Shown here piece by piece: positions 1 to 11,650 of a DNA stretch of 64,000 nucleotides (positions are counted from its first letter, which is position 1; each line of letters opens with the position of its first letter). The notes under the pieces were generated by a model. The model had not been told where the DNA came from. It did not search any database and saw only the letters and a program-made list of their open reading frames with translations. This DNA comes from Clytia hemisphaerica (lineage: Eukaryota; Cnidaria; Hydrozoa; Leptothecata; Clytiidae), in the NCBI GenBank assembly GCA_902728285.1, contig CACVBU010000886.1, forward strand, positions 303,315 to 367,314, read 5' to 3'. The translations under genes were made by a program, and so were the position numbers.

Positions 1-336
1 CTCACTTCTGTGGGGGAGTGTCGTATAATTTGTAACCCGGTATATACTTATGTGAGTTGCCTACTCGGCGCACTTTGTACTTATGCACGTGTTTATACTT
101 GAAAGACCAGTTCATGATTATACTTTATACAACAAGAACCAAACAGTTCTTTTTATCAATGCATGCCATAAAAACTTGAAATTCTTTAATACTTGTCAAG
201 AATATTTTCCTTAACAAAACAAGGGAATTTCAATGTCTTTGATTAAACCAGGTAACCAAAGAGGGATTTTTGTAAAAAATCCCTTGTGTCTCTCTCAATC
301 CTCCACAAAACTGTGTCTTTGACTTTTCAGCATCAA
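1..336. other. left-edge flank, no gene seen
   Basis: I see no credible coding exon or RNA gene in this stretch. It ends at the CAA target-site duplication of the first CACTA-type transposon. Confidence 0.4.
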
Positions 337-1954
337 CACTGGGCGAAATTAGAGCTTTCCATTTTGGAAAGATGTTGGAATGTTTATCTTTAACATCTTT
401 CCTCAATTAGCGAAAGACCATTTTTACAATTTTGTGGAAATTTGTTGAAAGATCTCATTTCTTCATATTTCAAATTTTGGAAATTTCATCTTCACTATCT
501 TTCCAAAAATTTGAAAGATGATATTTCTATGATCGTGGAAACTCGCTGAAAGGCGGTCTTTCTTCACTTTTCCACTTTTCAAAAATATGACTTTTACTAA
601 ATTTCCTAATTTTAGGAAGAGTGAAAATACCAATCTATGGAAAGTTGTTAAAAGTAGATTTTTTCCAATTTTCCAATTTTCGAAAATATGACTTTTACTA
701 AATTTCCTAATTTTAGGAAGAATAGTGGAATTTCCAATCTATGGAAAGTTGTTTTCTTCACTTTCAAATTTTCAAAAATATTTACTATCCCTGGAACCGG
801 ATCAAACGATTCAATTAAGCAACCCTACTTATTCCTAATATCCCTTAATTAAAAGCTTCACTTTTTTGGCATAATCTATTCTAGGCATATCAGAAAATGA
901 AAATTTGTCAACCCACTTTTCAAAGTCTAAATGTGTGCGCGCGCTTTTTTGGTTATGGCGCGTTGGCCATCTTGAATATTAATGAGTAACATAAGATTTC
1001 TGGGGGTCAAGAATAACTTGTAAAAATATCCTTTTTTCAACTACGTTCCATTCATGATTTATTTTCAGAATATATAAAAGTCTAAAATAAATTTAAAATC
1101 TCTATGCACCTAGCAAAGTGTAAAGATTGTGCTAAACGTGCTAAATAATTAAAAACGACTTTAAGTTGTTCGGTTGTAACCCCCGGTTTTCATTTTCGTC
1201 TACAAATTCATAACATTGGATAAAATAAGTCTTTCAAAATTCTGGTTGATGAAAGCAGGAAGCAAGCCAAACCAAGTTGTTGGAAGAAGACTGAAGCAAG
1301 ACCTGATTTCTCCCCTAAGCCTTTGTAAGTACCAAATTTAGCTACTTTTCAGAGTTTAGCCACTTGAATATTAGAACTGAAAATGTCCTTTTTGTCTTAG
1401 CTGGAATAGTTTTTCTGAGACACTCTTTCACATGATGCTTTCTTTCTGGCACTTTTTCAGCAGTCTGTCACTTTTTTCTGAGAGATGCCTCTGGCAATAT
1501 CACATTAATGCCTTTTCAGGGGACTGTGACTAGATATTTTCTTTCTTTGATTGTTGTTTCAAGTGAATGTATTGCAACAATAAATACTGTATTTCTAAAA
1601 TTCTAAAGAAACAGACCGGAGAAAGCCAACAGACCTATACATGTTTTACAAGACTTTTGTAAAGTTTATTCAAATTAAATAAATAGATATAGAAATAGGT
1701 TCAATGGAAACTTGAATAGCCGTCCTTTATTGGGGGGGTTGTACTTTTACGGTGTGACGGGACGGGGTTGGCCATTTTTAAGTCGAAAAAAAAGAAGGGA
1801 AAACGGTATTTTAAAATAAGACGGTGACGGTATTTGGCCTTATTTTTTTGTCATTAGCCGGTATATTTGAACTTGTACAAACCGGTGTGACGGTGTTATT
1901 ATTTTTTTCAATTTTCAAGATTCCGGGATTTAGCAAAAATTTAGACGTGAAAAC

Positions 1955-3062
1955 GGGTTACGACATAAGTTGGCGCCCCAAAATGGTATACCAAATGGCA
2001 CACCAAATGGCATAGCGAATTTATCTATGTATCTACGCATCCATGTATCTATGTATCTATGTATCTATATATCTACATATCCATGTATCTATATATCTAC
2101 GTATCTATGTTTCTACATATCCATGTATCTATCTGTCTATGTACCTATGTATTTATGTATCTATATATCTACATATCTACGCATCCATGTATCTACATAT
2201 CAACGTATCTATGTATCTATGTATCTACATATCTACGCATCTATGTATCTACATATCTACGCATCTATGTATCTACATATCTACGCATCTATGTATCTAC
2301 ATATCCACGTATCTATGTATCTACATATCTACGCATCCATGTATCCTTGTATCTATGTATCTACGCATCTATGTATCTATATATCTACATATCCATGTAT
2401 CTATGTATCTATATATCTACATATCTATGTATCTACATATCTACGCATCCATGTATCTATGTATCTATGTATCTACATATCTACATATCCATGTATCTAT
2501 ATATCTATGGATCAACATATCCACGTATCTATGTATCTACATATCTACGCATTCATGTATCTATGTATCTACATATCTACGCATCCATGTATCTATGTAT
2601 CTATATATGTACATATCCATGTATTTATATATCTATGTATCTACATATCCATGATTGTATCTATGTATCTATGTATCTATATATCTACATATTTATGCAT
2701 CCATGTATCTACATATCCATGTATCTATGTATGTGTAGATAATATAGATACATAGATACATGGATGCGTAGATACATAAATACATAGGTACATAGATACA
2801 TAGATACATAAATACATAGGTACATAGATACATAGATACATAGATACATAGATACATGGATATGTATACATAGATACGTATATATATAGATACGTATATA
2901 TATATAGATATATAGATTTATAGATACATGGATATGTAGATATATAGATACATAGATACATGGATGCGTAGATACATAGATAAATTCGCTATGCCATTTG
3001 GTGTGCCATTTGCGGTGCCATTTTGGTATGCCATTTTGGGGCGCCAACTTATGTCGTAACCC
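1955..3062. mobile_element. nested foldback Mutator-like element
   Basis: The ends are inverted repeats starting GGGTTACGACATAAGTTGGC and extend about 75-95 bp (through the GGCGCCCC and CAAATGGCATAGCGAATTT blocks). They are flanked by a perfect 9-bp direct repeat, CGTGAAAAC, at 1946-1954 and 3063-3071. The second CACTA copy carries the empty site with a single CGTGAAAAC, near 33398-33410 in reverse orientation, which confirms a discrete insertion. A 9-bp duplication and long inverted ends starting with G fit Mutator-like (MULE) foldback elements. The interior is only a simple array that inverts near 2740, so the whole element can fold on itself. No protein is encoded. Confidence 0.8.
2025..2990. 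repeat. inverted simple-sequence array (ATCTATGT / ATCTACAT / ATCTACGC)
   Basis: About 700 bases of roughly 8-bp units built on TATCTATG run to about 2740. They then turn into the reverse-complement form (GATACATA) for about 240 bases. This forms the two unequal arms of the foldback element. The long Tyr/Ile/Ser-rich open frames here exist in several frames at once and come from the repeat. Confidence 0.9.
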
Positions 3063-5613
3063 CGTGAAAACGGTATTTCGAACCCCTACAACCTAATTTT
3101 TCCTTCCAACCTACCCATCTTCAAAATCTAGGGTTTGGGGATTGACAAACCAACCTTTTTTAAGTCCAGCCTGGTCCATTTGTTATGAAAGGGTTGTGCT
3201 CCATATTTTTTTTCAAGATTTACAGAACAGCACAAAGAAGTATGAAATCTATATATTGCATCAAATTGTCTCTTGAAAATTGTAATTAAAACAAATTAGC
3301 TAAACTAAAATGAGAATGAATTAAATTTTTGGTTGTTTTGGTTTTTTCATAATGATAGAAATAATTGTTAACTCTGATTACACAAAATGTTAGGCATTTT
3401 AAATGGGATGGATAAAAGAATAAAAAAGTTTCAGCTTTAAATGCTTTTAGCTTTTTTACAGCTGGGATTAGATAATTCTTTAATTCAAGCTGGTGTGTAA
3501 ATATTCTTTACTCTTCCTCACCTCAGGTCACAACGTTCGACAATGTGTTGTTGTGAACATGGATAAAATCATTGTCATTGTTCTGCAATATATTTTATAT
3601 TGTAAGTATTTATTTTTCTTCAAATTTCTTTTGTATTCAACACAATTAAAATCAGAGAGTATCCTAATTAGTTTAACTAATAAGAGCATTACAAACTGAA
3701 TTCGTACTAGAAACTCTTCTCCTTCAGGCATCAGGGAGATGCAAGCAACAACTTGACTGCTGGTATCATGTACCAAAGTTGATAGTTTCTAAGATTTCTG
3801 GCAGACTTGATAAATTAAATGTTTATGTATTTACTTATTTTGTTCAGGAGAGATGGTCCAATCAAAGTGTTGTAGGATGCTGTGATTTTCAATATCGATT
3901 AAATCGACTTATGAATTTATCCCAGCCATTCAAATGATTGCTGCATACCAATTTTTATAGCTATATAGTGGAAGCTGACTTTTGAACAATTATCAAATGA
4001 ATTTGATGTACTTGGTATCCTCCTTGGAATATATACAGTTTACCATTATTTCTAGTTTTTCATTTAATTTGAAATCAATGGAAATTAGATTATCTTGGCA
4101 AGAGTTTTTTATATTATTTATTTATTAGTTTTTAGATCCTCAAAATGATTCATCATTATACTCTAAAGCTTTTTAAGAGTGTCCAGGCAAGATTGGCAAT
4201 GATTTTTTTTTGCAACCTTAGAGTTTTCTAAACATTTTAGAAAAAATAACCCTCAAGATATGAAGTTAAAATCTGGTTTATGGTAGCTGAATTTAATTTC
4301 TCAAGCTTTCTCCCTCGCCATTATAAGATTCGCAAGACTCAAATATTTGCAAACTTTTAAAAATCATGCTGAGCCTCCGAATATTTTTCAGTTAGAATTT
4401 TCTGTCTTCCATTTTTAAAATAAACAAGGCTTAAAATTATTCTTGGGCTCTTGAAATTTGAAATTATTAGTTCTTGTTTCCTTCGACTCTTTTTCTCACG
4501 TTTGAGACAATACTTGATAGTTGAATAGAGAAAATTTGAGGCTTTCCTGGATTTATGTAATTCTTATGAAAAAAACTGTGTACTCTAGATTTTATTTCCA
4601 TATCACATGCATGATTAAGTGGCTTTTAACTTATCGATGTAAAAGCATATAATTATGAAATATTTTACTCTTAGATTAGTAGCATTAAATGCAAGAAACG
4701 CAACTTGTCACTAATTATATAACTTCTAATTTCTTGTGGGAATTAGAGCTTTCAGCTGTTTGGAAAGAACTTCAGATTTCAAACCTTTGTAACTTTCCAT
4801 TATTGTTGAAAGATCAAATCCCCAATAGCTTGGAAGATTTAGAAATAACGTAAATTCCATGTTTTTACAACCTTTAGAAAAAAGAATTTTCAAATGCTTG
4901 AAGATAGCCTAACTAAATTTCCAATCAATGTGAAAATATAAAATTTTTGAACAGTATGGAAAGATGTGGAAGATTGATATTTCCTCGTATTTCCACTTTT
5001 TCGAAATATGGACTTTCTAATTGTTGGAAAGTTAGAAAGATGATATTGTGGAAAGATAGAAAGGTAACCTTACAAACTTTCCAATCGGTGTGGAAAGATG
5101 AAATTTTTGATCAGTTGAAAGATGTAGAAAGTTGACATTTACGTATTTCCACCATTTTGAAAAGTGAAATTTCTAATAGTTGGAAAGTTGGAGTAATGAT
5201 CTTTCCACTGATTGGAAAGTTAGAAAGATGACCTTGTGGAAAGATAGAAAGGTAACCTTATTAACTTTCCAATGGATGTGGAAAGACCATCATTCCACTC
5301 ATTGGAAAGATGTGGAATTGTCACATTTCCACGCCTTTCCACACATTGGAAATCTCTTTTTTCGCCCAGTGCAATTCTTCAACAATCAACACTTCATTAC
5401 TTCGAAAATTCGACACGTTTACAGCTTGACGATAGTTGAAAGTCGAAAAGCTCGCCCCAATTAGTTCCTGTTGCAAAAATGTTGTTTCAGACTATTTAAT
5501 TTATTTTACAGTAATATATTTCTCAGGTCTATCGACCTCTATGAAATAATCATGCTTAACATTTTACAATTTTACAGTTGTAGGCGCACGGTGGGCCTCT
5601 TAACCAGTCGTCT

Positions 5614-6654
5614 TTACAATATTTCATTTTCAGTAACGGGTTTGTTACAGATCTTCTTAAAGTAGAGTTTTGTCCGAGGACTTCCTCTAACCTTATATAT
5701 CCAGCTGCCATCCTTTTGTAATTCTGTTTTCTCCTTTGCCTTCCTATGCCACTCTTTGATGGTTTCGCGTTCTTTCTTCGAAAAATCGTCGGATACTCTA
5801 AATTCGTCTTTCTCTAATTTGTGGACTGATGCCAGAATATGACGTTTCTCTTCTTCGTTCTTTAGCACGACTTTCAAGGGTCGCCATCTTTTTGTTTTGA
5901 ACATTTCGTCCTTCCGAGCTCCTATTCTTTCTGCGCTGGCGATGTTTACCTTTAATCCCATTTGGTTTTGTACAACTTCTTCAACATAATCCTTATCACC
6001 TACACGTTGTTCTTCTAGGTCTTCATGTTTGTTCTCTCCGAGGTTGTGAACAATGATATTGTACTTTGTTAAGTTTAACCATCTTTCTTCTTCTTTCTCT
6101 TCTTTGATGAAATTCTTGATCGTTACCTCTTGTTTCTTTAGCTCATCTTTAGTAATGCTAGCGTATGTCTGTTGTTGCTTTGATTCTATATCGTGGTCTT
6201 TTTTCTTTAGCTCATCTTTAGCGATGCTAGCGTATGTCTGCTGTTGTTTGGATCCTTTAACGACATCATCTTTGTTTACAAGATCGTCGATCTTCTTCTC
6301 CAGTCTATCCAGTCTAGCGAAAACACATTGCTCATCTTGATCTTTCTCTTTACCTCCAGTATTTGTTGCCTTGTTATTGGTCGTTCTTTGTTTACTTGTT
6401 TTGAACTTCTCTAATAATATTGGCGTGACCGTGATGCATTTCGCACATTCGAATCTCCTTGCTTTGTACTGAAGGCAAATCTGTACTTGGTAGGCTGGAA
6501 GCTCCGAACAGGCATAATGAACAAATCTTTGACACTTCCTACACTGCAAGACATCGTTATCCCGTATTATTTCATTTATAAAGCATTCATTTGGGGTGCA
6601 GGATCCATATTTTGATGAAATTTCCGTGTTAAGATTTTCAGAAGTTTTCGCCAT
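5614..6654 (-). CDS. PHD-finger ORF1-like protein of a CR1-type LINE
   Basis: The uninterrupted frame encodes 346 residues starting MAKTSENL. Residues 19-73 form a C4HC3 zinc finger: C19, C24, C38, C41, H46, C49, C70, C73. The middle (about 85-190) is Lys/Glu/Gln-rich, probably coiled coil, and holds an internal duplication of about 23 codons (two SKQQQTYAS repeats). The last 150 residues (NIIVHNLGE, RIGARK, RPLKVVLKNEEEKRHIL) resemble the nucleic-acid-binding C-terminal half of LINE ORF1 proteins. CR1-clade ORF1 proteins with PHD fingers are known in invertebrates. No reverse transcriptase follows: downstream on this strand the sequence runs within 245 bp into the CACTA element. It is therefore a 5' remnant of a LINE or a co-opted stand-alone gene. 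A chromatin-reader role is less likely because of the C-terminal half. Confidence 0.65.
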   Translation of the reverse strand: MAKTSENLNTEISSKYGSCTPNECFINEIIRDNDVLQCRKCQRFVHYACSELPAYQVQICLQYKARRFECAKCITVTPILLEKFKTSKQRTTNNKATNTGGKEKDQDEQCVFARLDRLEKKIDDLVNKDDVVKGSKQQQTYASIAKDELKKKDHDIESKQQQTYASITKDELKKQEVTIKNFIKEEKEEERWLNLTKYNIIVHNLGENKHEDLEEQRVGDKDYVEEVVQNQMGLKVNIASAERIGARKDEMFKTKRWRPLKVVLKNEEEKRHILASVHKLEKDEFRVSDDFSKKERETIKEWHRKAKEKTELQKDGSWIYKVRGSPRTKLYFKKICNKPVTENEIL

Positions 6655-6931
6655 TTTGTTGCATTGTCACTATTAATGGCTTATAAACCAGTATGCATTT
6701 TCTCATCTATGCATCGAAACAAAAACATCGAAAAGTGTTATCAATCTGATAGAGAAACGCAATAATGAAGAATTTCTTCTCAATCGAAAAATACAATACA
6801 TCTTCTTTTTCTGTGTATAGTAATGTATAATCATTTCACATCTCTGAAAAAGCTGCTGCATTTATTTTGAAGCTTCTGGATGACAAACTTTTTCTTTATT
6901 TTGATGTGCATAATTTCAGCGGGAACTTCAG

Positions 6932-6994
6932 TCGAATGTTTTTGTTCGAATCTTAAATTCGAATCTAACAAGATTTTCGAACAAAAACATTCGA
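6932..6994. repeat. perfect 19-bp hairpin
   Basis: TCGAATGTTTTTGTTCGAA at 6932-6950 is exactly reverse-complemented at 6976-6994, with a 25-base loop. The hairpin lies just left of the MITE at 7001. Confidence 0.7.
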
Positions 6995-7000
6995 AATTAT

Positions 7001-7566
7001 CTAGCCCTATTCGTACTAGGGGGGGGGCTCTTTCTGTTCGGAGGTCAAACTATTGCTAATAGCTCCTGAAATAATAGAGCTTTTGCCGTGAAATTTTCTG
7101 TAAATTCCTAACTTTTATTTAACTTCAAAATAATAAAAAATTTGACACCTAAATATTTTCACACCTTGAGCATGATGACTTTTCTGACAGTAAGGTGTCA
7201 CAAAAATTGACACTTTTCCAATACAAATTTATTTTCATTGTCAAATATATCGTTTAAACCTTAATTTATTGAATATTTAGGATAAAATAAGCATTTTAAA
7301 CTCAGGCAACTTTTTTCTAAAGCCTTTGTTAGAATACAATAGCTATTTATAAGAACAAAGGAAATTTTCGGTTTTTGCTCACTTTGGGCATGATGAGTGA
7401 CGTCATCAAAAAATTTTTTTGTCAAAAGTTACCTTACGTCACAATGATTTTGTGTGCCAAATTTCATCCAAAAAGACCCACTAGATCAAAAGTTAAGGGG
7501 TGGTACAGGAAAAGCCCCCCCCTAGTTCTGAACCGCCCCTAAAAGCCTAGTATGAATAGGGCTAGA
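7001..7566. mobile_element. MITE-like element with ~20-bp inverted ends
   Basis: The left end CTAGCCCTATTCGTACTAGG pairs with the right end CCTAGTATGAATAGGGCTAG, with one mismatch. G-runs on the left and C-runs on the right extend the pairing. The CTAG at each outer edge could be a 4-bp duplication or part of the repeat. No open frame. Confidence 0.55.
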
Positions 7567-9429
7567 GACCCGGAAGTTATTTTTCACTCGATTTTTCATT
7601 TTTTAACTTTGGAATTTTTGCTTTCTTTAGCTTTCCGAGTTATTTTTGATTTTCTAACTCGGGAAATTGTGCTTCCTTTAACTATCCGAGTTATTTTTCT
7701 TTTTTAACTTTCTGTAAATAGACTAAATCTATTAAATTTTACGTTGAATAAAAAGGCTCGCCTCGCTCGTAAATTATTTCTCGTATTGCACTCAAAGTCA
7801 TGCGATAACTATTACTTATTGAGTCTTCATTGGATTGGTAATCATCGATAGATAGAGGGCGCGTTCACACTGGAAAGTTTACTTAATTAAATCTATCAAA
7901 GTTAAACAAAGAGATTTACGATGGATGAATACACTGGTTTATTACAGTTCTTTGTAGGTTCACGAGATCTATTATAACACGGTAATTGATTTTGCTTAAG
8001 GCTTCTCATTGGTTGATTTTTTATTGAGAGTTTCGTATTTCACCTGTGATTGGTTGATATTGGTATCCATACATCACTTGAAATCCGCAAACATATTTGT
8101 TCTAATGGTTTTACTCAATAACTGCATTCATCTTGCACATCAACAACACCGTTTGCACTATTTCTAATTTTTTCCTCAGTTCATTCGTTTTTGAAATCGT
8201 AAAACTTTTTGTTCACTGCGCGCATTCTTTGTTTATGCTTCCTTAATAAAATCTTTTGTTTTAAGGGAAGCCTCTACCCTACCCTTAAGACAATAGAGCT
8301 TACGACTCTTAATTAAGGAAGATCGATTAAAAATTACAATACTACGCGTTCGACTCTTTGTTAAATGCACGTTCTGTATTGTAGTCAACAAAAGATTCTC
8401 CTAACTACATTTTTATTAAGGAAGGTCTGTAGTGTGAACACGACCAGAATCTATCGGATCAATTAGAAACCGATTTTATTTCAGTAAAGTTAAAAATTTA
8501 TTACCCTTTCGCGATGACGACATTTAGGGCTAAAATGACGTCCTCGTCACAAGATTCACAGTATTTTGAGTTTTGATTTGATCCGTTTTAAGTTGTAATT
8601 TTTAGATTTATGAAATTTTGGATTTTCGGAATTTGTTTGGGGTTTGGGATTTTCGGAAAAAGAGTACGTACGATATTCTTTTGAGCAGCGGATTGATAGC
8701 CTTCACCTCTTCTTACATAACTAGTGTGGGCTTGAGGCGTCTATAGAATCATTTCGCTTTGCGAACACGAGACTCGTTCTCCGTGCGTAACCCCTTTTAC
8801 GATTGATTTTTCTTATTGCATTAAAATTGAAAACCTGAAAATTCTTTTTAAGTAGATAGTAAATTTCTTCATTTTTTGCTCAAAAATAAATGTTTTCATT
8901 ACGGCTGAGTGACTATGAAAAAACTCCAACAATTTTATTTCACGGAAAGTGTAAACCGTAGGCATAGTTTCTAGAGGGGTCAAGTAGCAAGCAAGACCCC
9001 CCTTAAGTGGCAACCCCCCCCCTTTACGTAAATCAGGAAAAATATAAATACCCCCCTCTCCCCTTATGAAATATTCCTCCGAGTGTAGGGTTTAAAGTTG
9101 CATTGTAAACAGTGTCCTCCCCGATATATTAGATAAGATTGGTAGAATACAAGTGCAACACTTCAGCATTCATCACTGATAGGAAATTGTGCCGCAGGCA
9201 AAATTTTTTAAATTTTCCATAAAATTACTGAAAATTACCTGTTTGTTTGTTTTTATTTACTTGTAATGTGTGTGATATTATATATTTTATCTGTTCTGTA
9301 TTATACATGGCGCAAACTGCGAAAGGTCGGCAAAACAATATGGTTTAATTTTGACCTTTAAAAATCATCATATCTTGACAAATTACCTTTAGAATGATAT
9401 TTTTGACGATTTTTCAAAGTGCTACATTA
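7567..9429. other. non-coding stretch with dispersed-repeat remnants
   Basis: I find no convincing exon. Bases about 8455-8600 resemble part of the 3.84-kb tandem unit (around 57550-57700): both share the order TTTATTACCCTTTCG, GATGACG, a TTAGGGC block, AAAATGACGTC and GAGTTTTGAT. Bases about 8745-8797 are a diverged third member of the inverted repeat seen at 10940 and 16764 (CGCTTTGCGAA followed by AACCCCTTTTA). Confidence 0.4.
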
Positions 9430-10937
9430 ATATTATTATTCTGATTTACATTGATTATAGTTGACTTGTCATCCTAACCTGTGACCTATAACCTGTAACA
9501 TGTGTTTAACACTAACTGTTCATTTAATGAAACAACATCAAGCGTGTTGAGGTTCTTAAGAAAAGGGAGACTTATTTATATGGATTTTATGGACAGGAAC
9601 CTTGAAACTTTTTTTGATATTTACATTTTTATAGGTGTACCAGTTGATCCAAAACTTTATTAACTGGTTGAAGTAAAAGCCGGTCAATACAAGAAAATGC
9701 GCTATTTTGATTGGTTCTCTAGCGGTCAATATAATACGGTAAAGACAACTTCAGTGCTTTGGTCAAACTGACGATGATTTAGAAAAGGGAAATTTGTTTT
9801 ATAGAAAAGTTTCGTCAGTTTGAACGTGATTTAAAAAACCGACGTTGCAATGACTTCTCATAAGAAAGTGACGTCAGAATAAATCAAAGAAAATATTGCA
9901 TTGGGTAAAAAAAGAAACGAAAAAATCATGGAAAATGAGTGGAAAATGCATTTTTTATGGCGAGAAACACACAAAGAATGTTCGCCAGTTAATAAACACA
10001 ATAATGTAACTGTTTTCTCGGTCAATACATAAAATATTGACCTTATCCTGCGCACAGACCTCGCAAGCTCGGTCTGTACTTCGGCTGCGGTCAATATTTT
10101 ACCGTATTGACCTCCAAACCAGTTATTATTGTATTGAGAAATCTTGAACAAGTTTGTATTTTGCTTAAACATATCGATGAGTTCAATTGTGCTGTTTGCA
10201 GAGTATTGACAAACAAATCAACCAATTTAAGTGGTGCTGAACGTGAATTGTGTCAAGTAAGTGAATTATATACACTCCCAAATGTACTACTTGATTCAAG
10301 ACAATTGCAATACTCTTTTGCTCCAAATTGCAAGAGAGGTCATTTTCCATTTTTTAGGGAAATCTAATTAAAATATTTGAAATTTCTTTGAAAACTCGTT
10401 TTAAAACGTCTTCAGCTAGAGCAACATGTTTAAAATACTTTAATGCACCTCCTACTACCTTGGGACTTTTTTTATCTCTCCCTATTTGATTAGACCGCCT
10501 ACAATTATGCACAAAAGAGTACATCATCACAAACCCTTGCCTAAGGTTTATACCTTGTAGCTTATATATTATACTTTTTAGGGCCTACATTATGAAAAAT
10601 GAGACATATTTTGAAATAAAGTCTTAAATTCGTTGGAAATTTGATTTGACAAGTGACATAACGAAATACCTCCTTACAACCAGTGTTACAAATTTTTTAC
10701 ACTGGCCTAGAAAGCAGCAAAATAATTTTAAGCAACTTGGTTTAGCAAATTAGCCCTGAAACTAAAAGCAATCAGAAATACCTTAAGAGGCGTTTCAAAG
10801 GCTTTATTTGGTAATAAATATAATGTGTACTGTAAAGTATAACCTAATTTGAGGTGAAAAGTCAAAACTAGTTATTTTTGGCTCAAAATTCAAAACCAGC
10901 TTCTAGGCTGACAGCAGCTGAAAGAGCAAAAACTAAC
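9430..10937 (+). repeat. 1.5-kb direct repeat, copy A
   Basis: The block recurs nearly unchanged at 17024-18535 in the same orientation, 7,594 bp away. It differs by a handful of substitutions and small indels (for example near 10339, 10667 and 10790). It encloses a MITE (9661-10125). Small open frames inside it are present in both copies but match nothing I recognise. Confidence 0.9.
9661..10125. mobile_element. MITE with TAACTGGTT ends, TTAT target duplication
   Basis: The left end TAACTGGTT and right end AACCAGTTA are inverse. A second inverse pair lies just inside, GGTCAATAC at 9682 and GTATTGACC at 10104. The outer flanks are TTAT on both sides (9657-9660 and 10126-10129). The same element sits at 17255-17719 in the second copy of the enclosing repeat, so it inserted before the larger block was duplicated. 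No protein is encoded. Confidence 0.6.
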
Positions 10938-10939
10938 AT

Positions 10940-11008
10940 AAAAGGGGTTGCGGAACGACCGTTCCGTTTTCGCAAAGCGAAGAAATTTCGACACTAAACA
11001 AATTATTT
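10940..11008 (-). repeat. inverted-repeat partner 1 (hairpin-rich 60-mer)
   Basis: This segment contains the palindromes CGGAACGACCGTTCCG and TTCGCAAAGCGAA. It is reverse-complementary, nearly perfectly over about 60 bases, to 16764-16825. It abuts the end of the 1.5-kb repeat copy A. It could be a terminal hairpin of a dispersed element; a diverged third copy lies near 8745-8797. Confidence 0.7.
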
Positions 11009-11516
11009 TTATAAGTCAAACTTTTATTGATAATGTTTTCCAACTTAACTCTTTCTTTTTTATAAGAATTTCATAAGAACAATACGAGGCTCAAAAATTA
11101 AATACGCCGGGTTTTGAGCAATTCAAAAACAATTTCAGGCTCAAAGTGCAAAAAAGGACAGCCAAACCTTTAAAAAAATTTACTGGTTCTTATAAAAAAT
11201 AGTGCAAGTGACAAAAAAGAACACACATGTTTCTTGTGCAATGGCTGAATGACCAACAACAAAGATATTACTTTAGGCTTTAGGCTGGTAGTTTATCTGA
11301 ATAAATTGAAAGACTTTTATCCAATCTTTTTGTGACTTTTTGAAACAATTACTTAGCTCTCTATAAAACTTTTACAAAGACAAATTTATCAACAATTCAA
11401 AAATTATATTATACATTTCCCTTCAAAATTTAAAAGAAAATAGTGCGTAGTTTGAAAGATGATCTTGAGCTTTTCAGCCATTAGAACCTAGTATACAATC
11501 TCTCAAAATGTGCTAC

Positions 11517-11650
11517 CTCTTTATGATATCATTCACTTCAAATGTAGTATCAATTTTCCGAAATAGAATCAGCAGCCTAGCAATAATTTCCAGTAACTTA
11601 TCAAGACTAGTGAGATTTTTTGCGTGATGAAATTCTCCTTCACCTGAACC
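11517..11650 (-). CDS. possible orphan exon on the minus strand
   Basis: On the minus strand a good acceptor (CTTCTGGCTTCAG) precedes 134 open bases coding for GSGEGEFHHAKN, LDKLLEIIARLL and FEVNDIIKE. A GTAGCA donor follows. The segment is amphipathic and leucine-rich. I recognise no family and found no partner exon with matching phase, so this may be chance. Confidence 0.22.

Larger units (their letters stand above)
337..5371 (+). mobile_element. CACTA-type (CMC superfamily) non-autonomous DNA transposon, copy 1
   Basis: The element begins CACTGGGCGAAA and ends with the inverse TTTCGCCCAGTG. It is flanked by the 3-bp direct repeat CAA (334-336 and 5372-5374). CAC-starting termini with a 3-bp duplication are typical of the CACTA/Mirage/Chapaev group. 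Both subterminal zones are dense in short TGGAAAG/CTTTCCA motifs in both orientations, like the transposase-binding arrays of CACTA elements. No transposase open frame is visible, so the copy is non-autonomous. The same sequence occurs at 30828-35126 in the opposite orientation. Copy 1 is interrupted by a nested foldback element at 1955-3062 and lacks about 150 bp present in copy 2 (near 33241-33390). The superfamily call rests on the ends and the duplication only. Confidence 0.8.

Noticed and set aside
1970-3047. Several long open frames rich in Tyr, Ile and Ser (203-261 codons)
   Set aside because: They are open in several frames at once and are translations of the ATCTATGT-type simple array inside the foldback element.
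3493-3776. An 82-codon frame that also occurs as 81 codons at 32562-32807
   Set aside because: Both lie in matching parts of the two CACTA-type copies; conservation is explained by DNA-level copying, and no family or codon signal supports a protein.
5180-5464. A frame with repeated WKVRKM / WKDRKV units, with a partner at 30672-31019
   Set aside because: It is a translation of the subterminal TGGAAAG motif arrays of the CACTA-type elements.
5614-6654. A chromatin-reading PHD protein
   Set aside because: The C-terminal half resembles LINE ORF1, and CR1-type ORF1 proteins are known to carry PHD fingers.
9858-10367. Frames of 104 and 86 codons duplicated at 17452-17961
   Set aside because: They overlap a MITE and the 1.5-kb direct repeat on opposite strands; duplication alone explains their conservation.
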